DNA of 5,902 bases from positions 1-5,902 of the forward strand of contig JAUVIX010000256.1 of NCBI GenBank assembly GCA_030592565.1, read 5' to 3'. This DNA comes from Chlorobiota bacterium. Its GTDB lineage: Bacteria; Bacteroidota; Bacteroidia; Bacteroidales; JAADJA01. Made by a program: the position numbers and the translations under genes. Positions 1-4,874 of the stretch are shown here, piece after piece. Under the pieces are notes generated by a model that worked only from the letters and a program-made list of their open reading frames with translations, was not told the DNA's origin and ran no database searches. Within the stretch, counting starts at the first letter, position 1. Every line of letters starts with the position of its first letter.

Positions 1-1416
1 GTCAAGTGAGAGCTTCTCTTCCTGTACCGGAATCACCTTATATGATTTTGAAGGGATATCATAGAAATACTTAAATCCGTGTTCTATTTTATAGAAAGAT
101 GTAATTTCCGCATTTAGCATATCGTAAACCCACTGTGCCGGTTTTTTCCCTGCATCTTCCATTGCTTTCACTGTATCAGGAACTCCTACAGCATCCCATG
201 TCTGGAAGGGTCCCTGTTTCCATCCAAAGCCGGCATTCAGAGCATCATCAATTTTATATATCTCATCACTTATTTCGGGAATGCGGTTCGATACAAAATG
301 AAAGAGATTGTAGAAAGAATTTCTATAGAAATCGCCAACCTTGGTTTTGTCTTTAAAAAGTATGGGCATTATCTGATTTAGATCATCAATACCTTTTGTC
401 TTTTCAAAAACTGAAAATCTGGGTTTGGGAGCTTCAATATATTCAAGGGTTTTTGTGTCGAGTGAAAGAAATTTCTTTTTATCACCTTCAACAACTTTTT
501 TATAGAATCCCTGCTTAGTCTTGGATCCGAGCCATTTGTTTTCCAGCATCTTTTCAAGATAGTCCGGAATTATGAAAATTTCGTTTGCTTCATCCGTTGT
601 AGTTTCCTGAATGTTTTTTGCAACATGTACAAGTGTATCCAGGCCTACGATGTCGGCAGTACGGAAAGTGGCGGATTTAGCTCTTCCGATTATCGGTCCT
701 GTTAATTTATCAATTTCAGGAATAGTAAAGTCAAGATTCCCGAGATTGTTAAACAGCTCCATTATTGAGAATGTTCCAATTCTGTTGGCAATAAATGCCG
801 GAGTATCTTTTGCAAGTACCGGTGTTTTACCTAGAAATTTTGAAGCATAATCCGATAAGAAACTTAACACTTCGGGATCGGTTTTGCTTGACGAGATAAT
901 CTCGAACAGTTGCAGGTAGCGGGGTGGATTGAAAAAATGAGTGCCACAGAAATGTTTTTGGAAGTCTTCGCTGCGGCCTTCTGTCATAGCTTCAATTGAT
1001 ATACCCGATGTGTTTGAAGTAACAAGTGTGCCAGGTGTTCTAAGCTTATCAACTTTTTCAAAAACAAATTGCTTTATGTCGAGACGCTCAATAACCACTT
1101 CAATAATCCAATCGCACTTTTTAATTTTCGCGAGGTCGTCATCAAAATTACCGGTTTCTATACGGTTCGCAAATGATTGTTTGTAGATGGGTGAAGGTTT
1201 TGATTTTAGTGTTGCTTTAAGCGAATCATTAACGATTCGGTTCCTGACTGCTTTGTCTTCGAGCGATAGCCCGGCAGCCTTTTCTTTGTCATTAAGCTCG
1301 CGGGGTATAATGTCGATTAGTAACACTTCCACTCCGATATTTGCAAAATGGCAGGCGATTCCGGAACCCATAACCCCGGAACCGAGAACAGCAACTTTTT
1401 TTATTCTTCGAATCAT
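1..1416 (-). CDS. fadN: 3-hydroxyacyl-CoA dehydrogenase/enoyl-CoA hydratase, FadN type (partial, N-terminal 472 codons)
   Basis: This enzyme oxidises L-3-hydroxyacyl-CoA to 3-ketoacyl-CoA with NAD+ in cytoplasmic fatty-acid beta-oxidation; family members of about 790-800 residues add a C-terminal enoyl-CoA hydratase domain. The reverse strand is open without a stop from ATG at 1416 to base 1, so the hydratase part should lie beyond the left edge. Residues 8-35 form the NAD-binding Rossmann start (LGSGVMGSGIA at 11-21, ending in acidic D35). The dehydrogenase catalytic set is visible: S137 in NTSGIS, H160 in THFFNP, E172 in LFEI and N211 in FIANRIG. Residues about 207-305 match the 3HCDH C-terminal domain (IGRAKSATFRTADIVGLD at 243-260), and 380-420 look like a second copy of it (GFGWKQGPF at 396-404). 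The arrangement dehydrogenase-first resembles Bacillus FadN rather than E. coli FadB. No Shine-Dalgarno precedes the ATG. It lies 82 bases after marR on the same strand, and I see no TAnnTTTG promoter in the gap, so co-transcription is likely. Confidence 0.93.
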   Translation of the reverse strand, partial: MIRRIKKVAVLGSGVMGSGIACHFANIGVEVLLIDIIPRELNDKEKAAGLSLEDKAVRNRIVNDSLKATLKSKPSPIYKQSFANRIETGNFDDDLAKIKKCDWIIEVVIERLDIKQFVFEKVDKLRTPGTLVTSNTSGISIEAMTEGRSEDFQKHFCGTHFFNPPRYLQLFEIISSSKTDPEVLSFLSDYASKFLGKTPVLAKDTPAFIANRIGTFSIMELFNNLGNLDFTIPEIDKLTGPIIGRAKSATFRTADIVGLDTLVHVAKNIQETTTDEANEIFIIPDYLEKMLENKWLGSKTKQGFYKKVVEGDKKKFLSLDTKTLEYIEAPKPRFSVFEKTKGIDDLNQIMPILFKDKTKVGDFYRNSFYNLFHFVSNRIPEISDEIYKIDDALNAGFGWKQGPFQTWDAVGVPDTVKAMEDAGKKPAQWVYDMLNAEITSFYKIEHGFKYFYDIPSKSYKVIPVQEEKLSLD

Positions 1417-1498
1417 AAGATATTAATTTTGGTGATTTATAATATTTAATCAAGTATTTCCTCGAGACTCTGCCTCGGGGTATCCAATTTCGCCCTCT
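1417..1498 (-). other. marR-fadN intergenic spacer with two inserted-looking palindromes
   Basis: This 82-base spacer separates the regulator from the beta-oxidation gene. It contains a G/C-rich palindrome (1460-1480), the left arm of another (1493-1513), and a 10-base word (1450-1459) also present in the marR promoter. No promoter of the Bacteroidetes type is visible here, which fits read-through transcription from the marR promoter. The two palindromes are far more GC-rich than the flanking A/T sequence, which suggests acquired repeats. Confidence 0.5.
1460..1480. repeat. GC-rich imperfect palindrome between marR and fadN
   Basis: CCTCGAG at 1460-1466 faces CTCGGGG at 1474-1480 around a 7-base loop. 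Six of seven pairs are Watson-Crick, with one T/G at 1462/1478. In the minus-strand transcript that pair becomes an A/C mismatch, so the RNA hairpin is weaker there. No T-tract follows in the direction of transcription, so it is not a standard terminator. It resembles the short dispersed palindromes common between Bacteroidetes genes; copy number elsewhere is unknown. Confidence 0.5.
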
Positions 1499-1513
1499 CT
1501 ATTTAGGAGAGGG
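1493..1513. repeat. CCCTCTC/GAGAGGG palindrome overlapping the 3' end of marR
   Basis: CCCTCTC at 1493-1499 is complementary to GAGAGGG at 1507-1513, giving a perfect 7-bp stem and a 7-base loop. The marR stop codon (1499-1501) sits at the edge of the loop. The arms and following bases (to about 1525) resemble a dispersed Bacteroidetes intergenic repeat (a CCCTCTCC...GGAGAGGG form), and a relative may be at 3529-3546. The last residues of MarR are read from it. Family assignment is from memory, not from a search. Confidence 0.55.
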
Positions 1514-1957
1514 TTGAAGTGAGGTAAATTCTGATACATCATCTTTTACCTGCTCTTTAATAATGTCAGTCATTCTCACAAAAGCTTCAAAATCCTGTGT
1601 GCTGATTTTTTTATGAAGCCTTTCGTTAAAATCAATTACTACATCTTTAATTTTTCCTCTTAGGGTGTAGCCATCTTCTGTAAGAAAAATCCTTACAACA
1701 CGCTTATCTTCCTTCTCCGGCTTGCGGTATATCAACTTGTCATCTTCCATTTTTTTGAGAAGCCGGCTGAGACTCGAACTTGTCATCCCCATCATAGGGG
1801 CGATTTTGGTAGCAGGCACACCATCTTTCCCGATGTTTACCAATGCATATCCTATTCCTTGTGTAATTCCGTTTTGTGCTGCCAGAAGGTTATACATCCT
1901 CCGCATAGCGAAAAGAGTGGAACGTAGGTGAGAATCAACTGTTTGTTCAATATTCAT
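1499..1957 (-). CDS. MarR-family winged-helix transcriptional regulator
   Basis: This is a 152-residue, normal-length MarR-type DNA-binding protein, expected to act as a homodimer that releases DNA on binding a small ligand. Residues 1-40 give the N-terminal dimerisation helices; the helix-turn-helix lies at about 48-75, with recognition helix MTSSSLSRLLKKMEDDKLI (58-76). The wing follows as RKPEKEDKRVVRIFLTEDG (78-96), containing the typical D-K-R motif, and 98-140 are C-terminal dimerisation helices. It directly precedes fadN on the same strand with its own promoter at 1984-2015, so I infer that it autoregulates and controls beta-oxidation in response to fatty acids or acyl-CoA; the ligand is not readable from the sequence. 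The ATG at 1957 fits: it starts the conserved N-terminal helix and sits about 26 bases below the -7 element. The last 8 residues (TSLQPSPK) are encoded by a palindromic repeat at 1493-1525 and probably replace the native tail. Confidence 0.9.
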   Translation of the reverse strand: MNIEQTVDSHLRSTLFAMRRMYNLLAAQNGITQGIGYALVNIGKDGVPATKIAPMMGMTSSSLSRLLKKMEDDKLIYRKPEKEDKRVVRIFLTEDGYTLRGKIKDVVIDFNERLHKKISTQDFEAFVRMTDIIKEQVKDDVSEFTSLQPSPK

Positions 1958-1983
1958 ACTGATTATTTGTTATGCGTGCATTG

Positions 1984-2015
1984 CAAAGGTACAAAATAAA
2001 TACTATGCATGTCAA
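1984..2015 (-). promoter_or_regulatory. Bacteroidetes-type promoter of marR (-fadN)
   Basis: Reading the minus strand, TTGACA (2015-2010) is followed after a 21-base gap from the TTG by TACCTTTG (1991-1984), matching the Bacteroidetes -33 TTG and -7 TAnnTTTG consensus. The ATG of marR lies 26 bases further down, so the untranslated leader would be about 20 bases. No sigma-70-type TATAAT is needed to explain the site. The start point itself is inferred. Confidence 0.75.
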
Positions 2016-2019
2016 GTAT
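2000..2019. promoter_or_regulatory. candidate MarR operator overlapping the -33 element
   Basis: A 20-base stretch has inverted arms ATACT (2000-2004) and AGTAT (2015-2019) with ATGCAT (2005-2010), itself palindromic, inside. Size and placement over the -33 hexamer suit a dimeric MarR repressor that autoregulates. The symmetry is imperfect between the arms (positions 2005-2014), so this is a hypothesis from position and shape. Confidence 0.4.
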
Positions 2020-2159
2020 TTTTATAAAAAAATGTTAAATATTTTTTTTTGTATCACTCTTTCCATTCTAAAGTGCAGTTAACTAATGAATTGCCATATA
2101 GCGAGAAATTAATATCAAAAGGTTTTAATATGGATTTCTGCTGATAGACATTACAATCA
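2020..2159. other. A/T-rich non-coding stretch upstream of marR
   Basis: No gene is visible. It has an A-run at 2026-2032 and a T-run at 2042-2050, then a 13-base word TAACTAATGAATT at 2080-2092 whose inverse recurs at 2622-2634. A weak look-alike of the REP-like hairpin units at 2249-2278 and 2493-2529 occurs near 2112-2135 (ATATCAAAAGGTTTTAATAT). The last 8 bases (2152-2159, TACAATCA) form the left copy of the target duplication of the neighbouring element. Confidence 0.5.
2152..2159. repeat. left target-site duplication TACAATCA
   Basis: This 8-mer is identical to 2658-2665 and both abut the outer bases of the 24-base inverted repeats. A ninth base (G) also matches, but on the left it belongs to the repeat. 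Confidence 0.7.
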
Positions 2160-2248
2160 GGCTAAATATTATTTTGATGTGCTGGACACAATTGCAATCT
2201 ATATACTATTTGCAAATATCCATAGAATTCGAGCATTATATATTTTGG

Positions 2249-2278
2249 CAATCCTAAAAGGATTTAATGTGAATAGCC
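2249..2278 (+). repeat. REP-like unit, left copy, inside the 498-bp element
   Basis: The unit consists of a short hairpin (ATCCT 2251-2255 with AGGAT 2259-2263, 3-base loop) followed by the tail TTTAATGTGAATAGCC (2263-2278). The tail is exactly inverted at 2493-2508. Both copies are preceded on their own strand by GCAAT. A hairpin followed by a conserved tail is the layout of REP sequences mobilised by RAYT (Y1 tyrosine) transposases in other bacteria; no such enzyme is in the window. Confidence 0.5.
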
Positions 2279-2492
2279 CTGTACAGCCTGTCCCGAGAAT
2301 AGGGAAAGTGCAGGGAAAGAAACAATAGAGATGGAAAAAGAACCCGGAAAAGGTTCAATAAATAAATTAAAAGAAGATGGGATTGAATTTGCATCAGCAT
2401 CGACAAGCATGTGACAACCTAAGAATGAGCAACTTGTTGAACCCTGCTGGGGTTCTGTGACGCTTTTTCTATTATCCATAGGCTCCACCTTT

Positions 2493-2529
2493 GGCTATTC
2501 ACATTAAACCACTTCGTGGTTTGATATTG
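2493..2529 (-). repeat. REP-like unit, right copy, inverted
   Basis: On the minus strand this reads GCAAT, then a 7-bp hairpin (AAACCAC 2506-2512 against GTGGTTT 2516-2522, 3-base loop), then the 16-base tail shared with 2263-2278. The stem sequence differs from the left copy while its pairing is kept, which points to selection for structure or to related but distinct units. The two face outward from a ~215-base centre that also has a hairpin GAACCC/GGGTTC at 2439-2455. Confidence 0.5.
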
Positions 2530-2657
2530 CAAATTAATTATGTCGGAAATCTGACAAAGGAATAATAATACAATTGATCAACCGATTATTAACTATTTGG
2601 CACAGTCCATTTTCACAACTAAATTCATTAGTTAGCACATCAAAATAATATTTAGCC

Positions 2658-2665
2658 TACAATCA
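2658..2665. repeat. right target-site duplication TACAATCA
   Basis: This is the second copy of the 8-mer at 2152-2159, directly after the right terminal inverted repeat. The pair dates the element as recent enough for the duplication and both ends to remain unmutated. Confidence 0.7.
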
Positions 2666-2690
2666 GTCTGATTCCTACTATTAAAATTGT

Positions 2691-2707
2691 TAACGTTTCT
2701 AACGTTT
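2691..2707. repeat. tandem TAACGTTT pair
   Basis: TAACGTTT occurs at 2691-2698 and again at 2700-2707, a 9-base period. It could be a paired protein-binding site or chance in A/T-rich DNA; nothing else supports a role. Confidence 0.3.
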
Positions 2708-2712
2708 GATAT

Positions 2713-2736
2713 TAATAAGGTAATAAGGTAATAAGG
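2713..2736 (+). repeat. tandem array of three TAATAAGG units
   Basis: Three perfect 8-base copies lie head to tail at 2713-2720, 2721-2728 and 2729-2736, followed by TTGAG. Copy number of such arrays can vary by slippage. They form the left outer arm of the inverted-repeat element; the right arm keeps only one and a half inverted units. Confidence 0.75.
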
Positions 2737-3016
2737 TTGAGTTTGTGTGGGTTATTTAATTTGTACTAAGGTTTAAAATGAAGATAAGGTTTTTTTGTAA
2801 ATCCTGAAGAATGTGAAATAGAAATTCATCCTATATATAATACGTAGATCGTCAGAATAAAAACACTCTATTGTTTATGGGTATCTATGAAGAAAAGAAG
2901 CAGGTAGATTTAAATAGTTACTGATGATGGTTTAATATTTATATTGAAAAACCTTATTTCCCAAACCTTAGTAGACAAAATGTTCTTTCCTACCCCTCAA
3001 AAGCCTTATTACCTTG
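2713..3016. repeat. ~304-bp three-block inverted-repeat element
   Basis: Three blocks on the left recur inverted and in mirrored order on the right. AAGGTAATAAGG (2717-2728) matches CCTTATTACCTT (3004-3015); TACTAAGGTTT (2764-2774) matches AAACCTTAGTA (2963-2973); ATAAGGTTTTT (2784-2794) matches AAAAACCTTAT (2947-2957). Spacers differ in length and sequence, so arms are diverged but ordered. The ~150-base centre has no convincing gene. This may be a degenerate MITE, or a large foldback structure just upstream of the CDGSH gene promoter. I see no target duplication at its ends. Confidence 0.5.
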
Positions 3017-3030
3017 TTTTTAAATTTTTA

Positions 3031-3063
3031 TTTGAGTTTGCGAACAAAACAATTTTATCTTTG
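3031..3063 (+). promoter_or_regulatory. Bacteroidetes-type promoter of the CDGSH gene
   Basis: TTTG at 3031-3034 is followed after 21 bases by TATCTTTG at 3056-3063, matching the TTTG/TAnnTTTG consensus with the same gap as the marR promoter. The ATG is 33 bases downstream. The leader is almost entirely A and T with no Shine-Dalgarno, as is usual for Bacteroidetes. Confidence 0.75.
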
Positions 3064-3095
3064 TTACTCTTTTTATAAAAAATAAAAAAATATAT

Positions 3096-3332
3096 ATGGC
3101 CAAGCCGCATATTGTTGATAAGCACTCTTTAAAAATGGAAATGAAGCCGGGTGAATACTTTTGGTGTTCGTGTGGTAAAAGTGTTACACAGCCTTATTGT
3201 GATGGTTCACATCACGGTTCAGAGTTTAAACCGGAACTAATTAAGATTGAAGAGATAAAAACTGTACACTGGTGTATGTGCAAGCATACCGGGCGAAAAC
3301 CATTTTGTGACGGGGCACACCGAAAGTTGTAA
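3096..3332 (+). CDS. Double-CDGSH iron-sulfur protein
   Basis: This 78-residue soluble protein has two CDGSH motifs, each expected to bind a [2Fe-2S] cluster through three cysteines and one histidine. Motif one has C24, C26, C35 and H39 (ending PYCDGSH); motif two has C60, C62, C71 and H75 (ending PFCDGAH, a common S-to-A variant). All eight ligands are present. There is no signal peptide or membrane segment, unlike the membrane-anchored mitoNEET; the tandem layout is like human CISD3/Miner2 and many short bacterial proteins. The family is linked to redox or cluster transfer, but the bacterial partners are unknown to me. It is a single-gene unit: its own promoter at 3031-3063, the convergent kinase gene 285 bases beyond its stop, and a repeat element immediately upstream. 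The ATG at 3096 is chosen because it follows the promoter at a sensible distance and gives the full first domain. Confidence 0.93.
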   Translation: MAKPHIVDKHSLKMEMKPGEYFWCSCGKSVTQPYCDGSHHGSEFKPELIKIEEIKTVHWCMCKHTGRKPFCDGAHRKL

Positions 3333-3617
3333 ATTTGAAAAGGATTTAGTTCTGGGTTCGGAAGTTGGGTCCTGGCATATTTATAGTTTTTTTTATTTAC
3401 TTCCCAGACACTCCTAAATAAATCAACATATTCTTTAAATCCCCAAAATGGAGAAAGATTGAAAATTATTTGATTTGCCTGAATAATAGCAAATATGGAG
3501 ATTTGTAAATTACACGACGTAATCGAAGCCCTCTGAGAAGGGAGGGGGATAAGTTATTGTTGAAAAATTAATGTAGCTTAAATTTGGATTATAACACAGT
3601 TTCTTGATTAAGGCCAG
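3333..3617. other. convergent intergenic region, no gene seen
   Basis: This gap lies between the 3' ends of the CDGSH and kinase genes. It contains TTCTGGGTTCGGAAGTTGGG (from 3350), which looks like a decayed TTCTGGG heptamer array, with an inverted ACTTCCCAGA at 3399-3408 and a run of eight T at 3387-3394. No hairpin sits directly before that run, so I do not call a terminator. A CCCTC/GAGGG palindrome is at 3529-3546 and a CAAAT/ATTTG foldback near 3490-3505. No open frame worth calling is present. Confidence 0.5.
3529..3546. repeat. CCCTC/GAGGG palindrome, possible relative of 1493-1513
   Basis: CCCTC at 3529-3533 pairs with GAGGG at 3542-3546 across an 8-base loop. The G/C content stands out from its A/T-rich surroundings and the arms share CCCTC/GAGGG with the palindrome at the end of marR. 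This suggests a dispersed short repeat, though the shared core is only 5 bases and could be coincidental. Confidence 0.35.
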
Positions 3618-4760
3618 TTAATTTTTACTTAAAGGTAACATAAATTTAAAAACACTACCTTTTCCTAATTCGCTTTCTGCCCAAATATTTCCGCCATGTT
3701 TGACTACAAATTCTTTACAAAGTAATAGTCCTAAACCTGTTCCTTTTTCATTTGCAGTTCCTTTTGTTGTATGTGTTTTAGAAATATCGAACAGTTTATT
3801 TAATATTTCCGGTGCTATTCCAATTCCATTGTCCGAAACCGAAATTGTTATCTTTGATTGTGTTTTTTTGGCATATATATCAACCATCCCGCCCGGATTA
3901 GTAAACTTTAAAGCATTTGAAGTGAGATTTCGCAAAACAGTTTTAAGCATATTAACATCGGCAAACACAGTTGTTTCCTTTGTTACAAAGTTTTTTATTG
4001 TGATTTTTTTTACATAAGCGTTTGGTTTAAGAGATGCAATAATATCCAGACATATATCTGAGAGATTCATTTTTTGCGGTTCGTAAGGTATTTTTCCAGA
4101 TTGTGCTCTTGTCCAGATTAATAAGTCTTCTAATAATAGAAATGCGCTTCGTGATGAAGTATTAATAATACTTATCTGTTTTTCAATTTCATCAATATCG
4201 TATTCGCGAATGTTTTCTGATAATAATTCAATAAATCCAAGTATTGAATTAAATGGACTTCTTAAATCGTGTGCAAGAATGGACATAAAACGGTCTTTGT
4301 CTGCATTGAATTTTTTTAGTTCTGCGTTTTTTGATTTTATTTTTTCATTTTGGGAAAATATTATTTTTGAGGCCTCTATTAATTTTTCATTTTCTACAAT
4401 TTTCAATAAATATTGTTCGTGTTTATTTGAAATATAAGTGGCCATACTTGCTATAAAAATAAACATTAGCGTTCTGATAACGTCAAATAGAACTATTCTT
4501 TCACCAATAAAAAATTGTGATGTTATTAAAACTAACCCCAGAAATATGGCAATGAAAATTGCTGTTCGATTCCACCAAATTGCGGAAATAACAATAGGTA
4601 AATAGAATAAGTGTGAAAAAACAACATCAGTTTTAACTATATGATGAAAATAATATATCAGGAAAAGACAAAGTAAAATAAGGGAACCTATTATAGTTTT
4701 TTTTAAGCCCTCCTTTATGGTAAAGTCCTTTTTATTACCATATTTGATAGTATATTTCAT
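3618..4760 (-). CDS. Membrane-bound sensor histidine kinase (orphan)
   Basis: This 380-residue protein should autophosphorylate on a histidine and pass phosphate to a response regulator. Four hydrophobic segments (about 22-40, 46-62, 66-85 and 92-110) form a membrane sensor with almost no extracytoplasmic domain, so the signal may be membrane or intramembrane. A charged helix (111-157) resembling a coiled-coil linker leads to the HisKA domain, with phosphoacceptor H164 in SILAHDLRSPFN. The ATPase domain has the N box LRNLTSNALKFT (276-287), G1 box DNGIG (310-314), F-box region ILNKLFD (319-325) and G2 box GTGLGL (340-345). All catalytic elements are intact; no PAS, HAMP or receiver domain is seen. 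No response regulator adjoins it: the neighbours are the convergent CDGSH gene and a secreted protein 114 bases upstream. The partner is therefore unknown. The ATG at 4760 begins a short basic cytoplasmic segment before the first membrane helix. Confidence 0.93.
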   Translation of the reverse strand: MKYTIKYGNKKDFTIKEGLKKTIIGSLILLCLFLIYYFHHIVKTDVVFSHLFYLPIVISAIWWNRTAIFIAIFLGLVLITSQFFIGERIVLFDVIRTLMFIFIASMATYISNKHEQYLLKIVENEKLIEASKIIFSQNEKIKSKNAELKKFNADKDRFMSILAHDLRSPFNSILGFIELLSENIREYDIDEIEKQISIINTSSRSAFLLLEDLLIWTRAQSGKIPYEPQKMNLSDICLDIIASLKPNAYVKKITIKNFVTKETTVFADVNMLKTVLRNLTSNALKFTNPGGMVDIYAKKTQSKITISVSDNGIGIAPEILNKLFDISKTHTTKGTANEKGTGLGLLLCKEFVVKHGGNIWAESELGKGSVFKFMLPLSKN

Positions 4761-4800
4761 TTTACTACTTTCAGACTGTTTGTTTTTGAATTGATGGTCT

Positions 4801-4808
4801 CAAATGTA
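4801..4808 (-). promoter_or_regulatory. probable -7 element of the histidine kinase promoter
   Basis: On the minus strand 4808-4801 reads TACATTTG, a full match to TAnnTTTG, 40 bases upstream of the kinase ATG. The matching -33 TTG is not clear at the expected distance (about 4830), so the promoter is only half supported. It implies that the kinase is transcribed separately from the upstream secreted-protein gene. Confidence 0.5.
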
Positions 4809-4839
4809 ATAATAATTCTGATAATTTGCTTAATATTTC

Positions 4840-4869
4840 GCCTTACAAAGGCCTCATTTTTATAAAAAT
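4840..4869 (-). terminator. weak terminator-like structures after the secreted-protein gene
   Basis: Downstream of the stop at 4875 on the minus strand are a perfect 14-base A/T palindrome (4856-4869) and then a hairpin with stem GCCTT/AAGGC (4840-4852, 3-base loop). No T-run follows the hairpin, so it is not a classical Rho-independent terminator; the A/T palindrome contains T5 on either strand. Location between two separately promoted genes makes a termination role plausible. Confidence 0.3.
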
Positions 4870-4874
4870 ATGCT

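Larger units (their letters stand above)
2160..2657. mobile_element. 498-bp MITE-like element with 24-bp terminal inverted repeats and 8-bp target duplication
   Basis: The ends are perfect 24-base inverted repeats: 2160-2183 begins GGCTAAATATTATTTT and ends GATGTGCT, and 2634-2657 is its exact reverse complement. Immediately outside both ends is the same 8-mer TACAATCA (2152-2159 and 2658-2665), as expected for a target-site duplication. Removing the element and one copy restores a continuous A/T-rich sequence. No transposase gene fits inside; the one open frame (2264-2488 minus) resembles no transposase. The structure is that of a non-autonomous element mobilised by a transposase elsewhere. 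Eight-base duplications with ends starting GG occur in several IS families (for example ISL3 or IS256), so I do not assign one. Small palindromes ATTGCAAT (2191-2198) and ATTTGCAAAT (2208-2217) lie just inside the left end. Confidence 0.75.

Noticed and set aside
135..1426. Four plus-strand open frames (135-356, 611-850, 941-1186, 1187-1426)
   Set aside because: All lie antisense to the continuous FadN-type reading frame, whose catalytic motifs are intact; their translations look like no protein family.
1722..1931. Plus-strand open frame opposite marR
   Set aside because: It is the antisense shadow of the helix-turn-helix region of a clear MarR protein.
2264..2488. 74-residue minus-strand open frame inside the MITE-like element
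   Set aside because: It starts and ends at the REP-like tails, has low-complexity composition, no promoter and no resemblance to a transposase; probably fortuitous in repeat DNA.
2160..2657. Structured RNA, riboswitch or origin in the gene-poor region
   Set aside because: The inverted repeats are best explained by transposon ends with a target duplication, and no iteron, DnaA-box cluster or riboswitch core was recognised.
2713..2736. Short CRISPR-like array
   Set aside because: The three 8-base units are directly adjacent with no spacers.
3387..3394. Rho-independent terminator after the CDGSH gene
   Set aside because: There is a run of eight T, but no stable hairpin immediately before it; the nearby TCTGGG/CCCAGA arms enclose the run instead of preceding it.
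3700..4437. Plus-strand open frames 3700-4017 and 4210-4437
   Set aside because: Both are antisense to the histidine kinase ATPase and HisKA domains.
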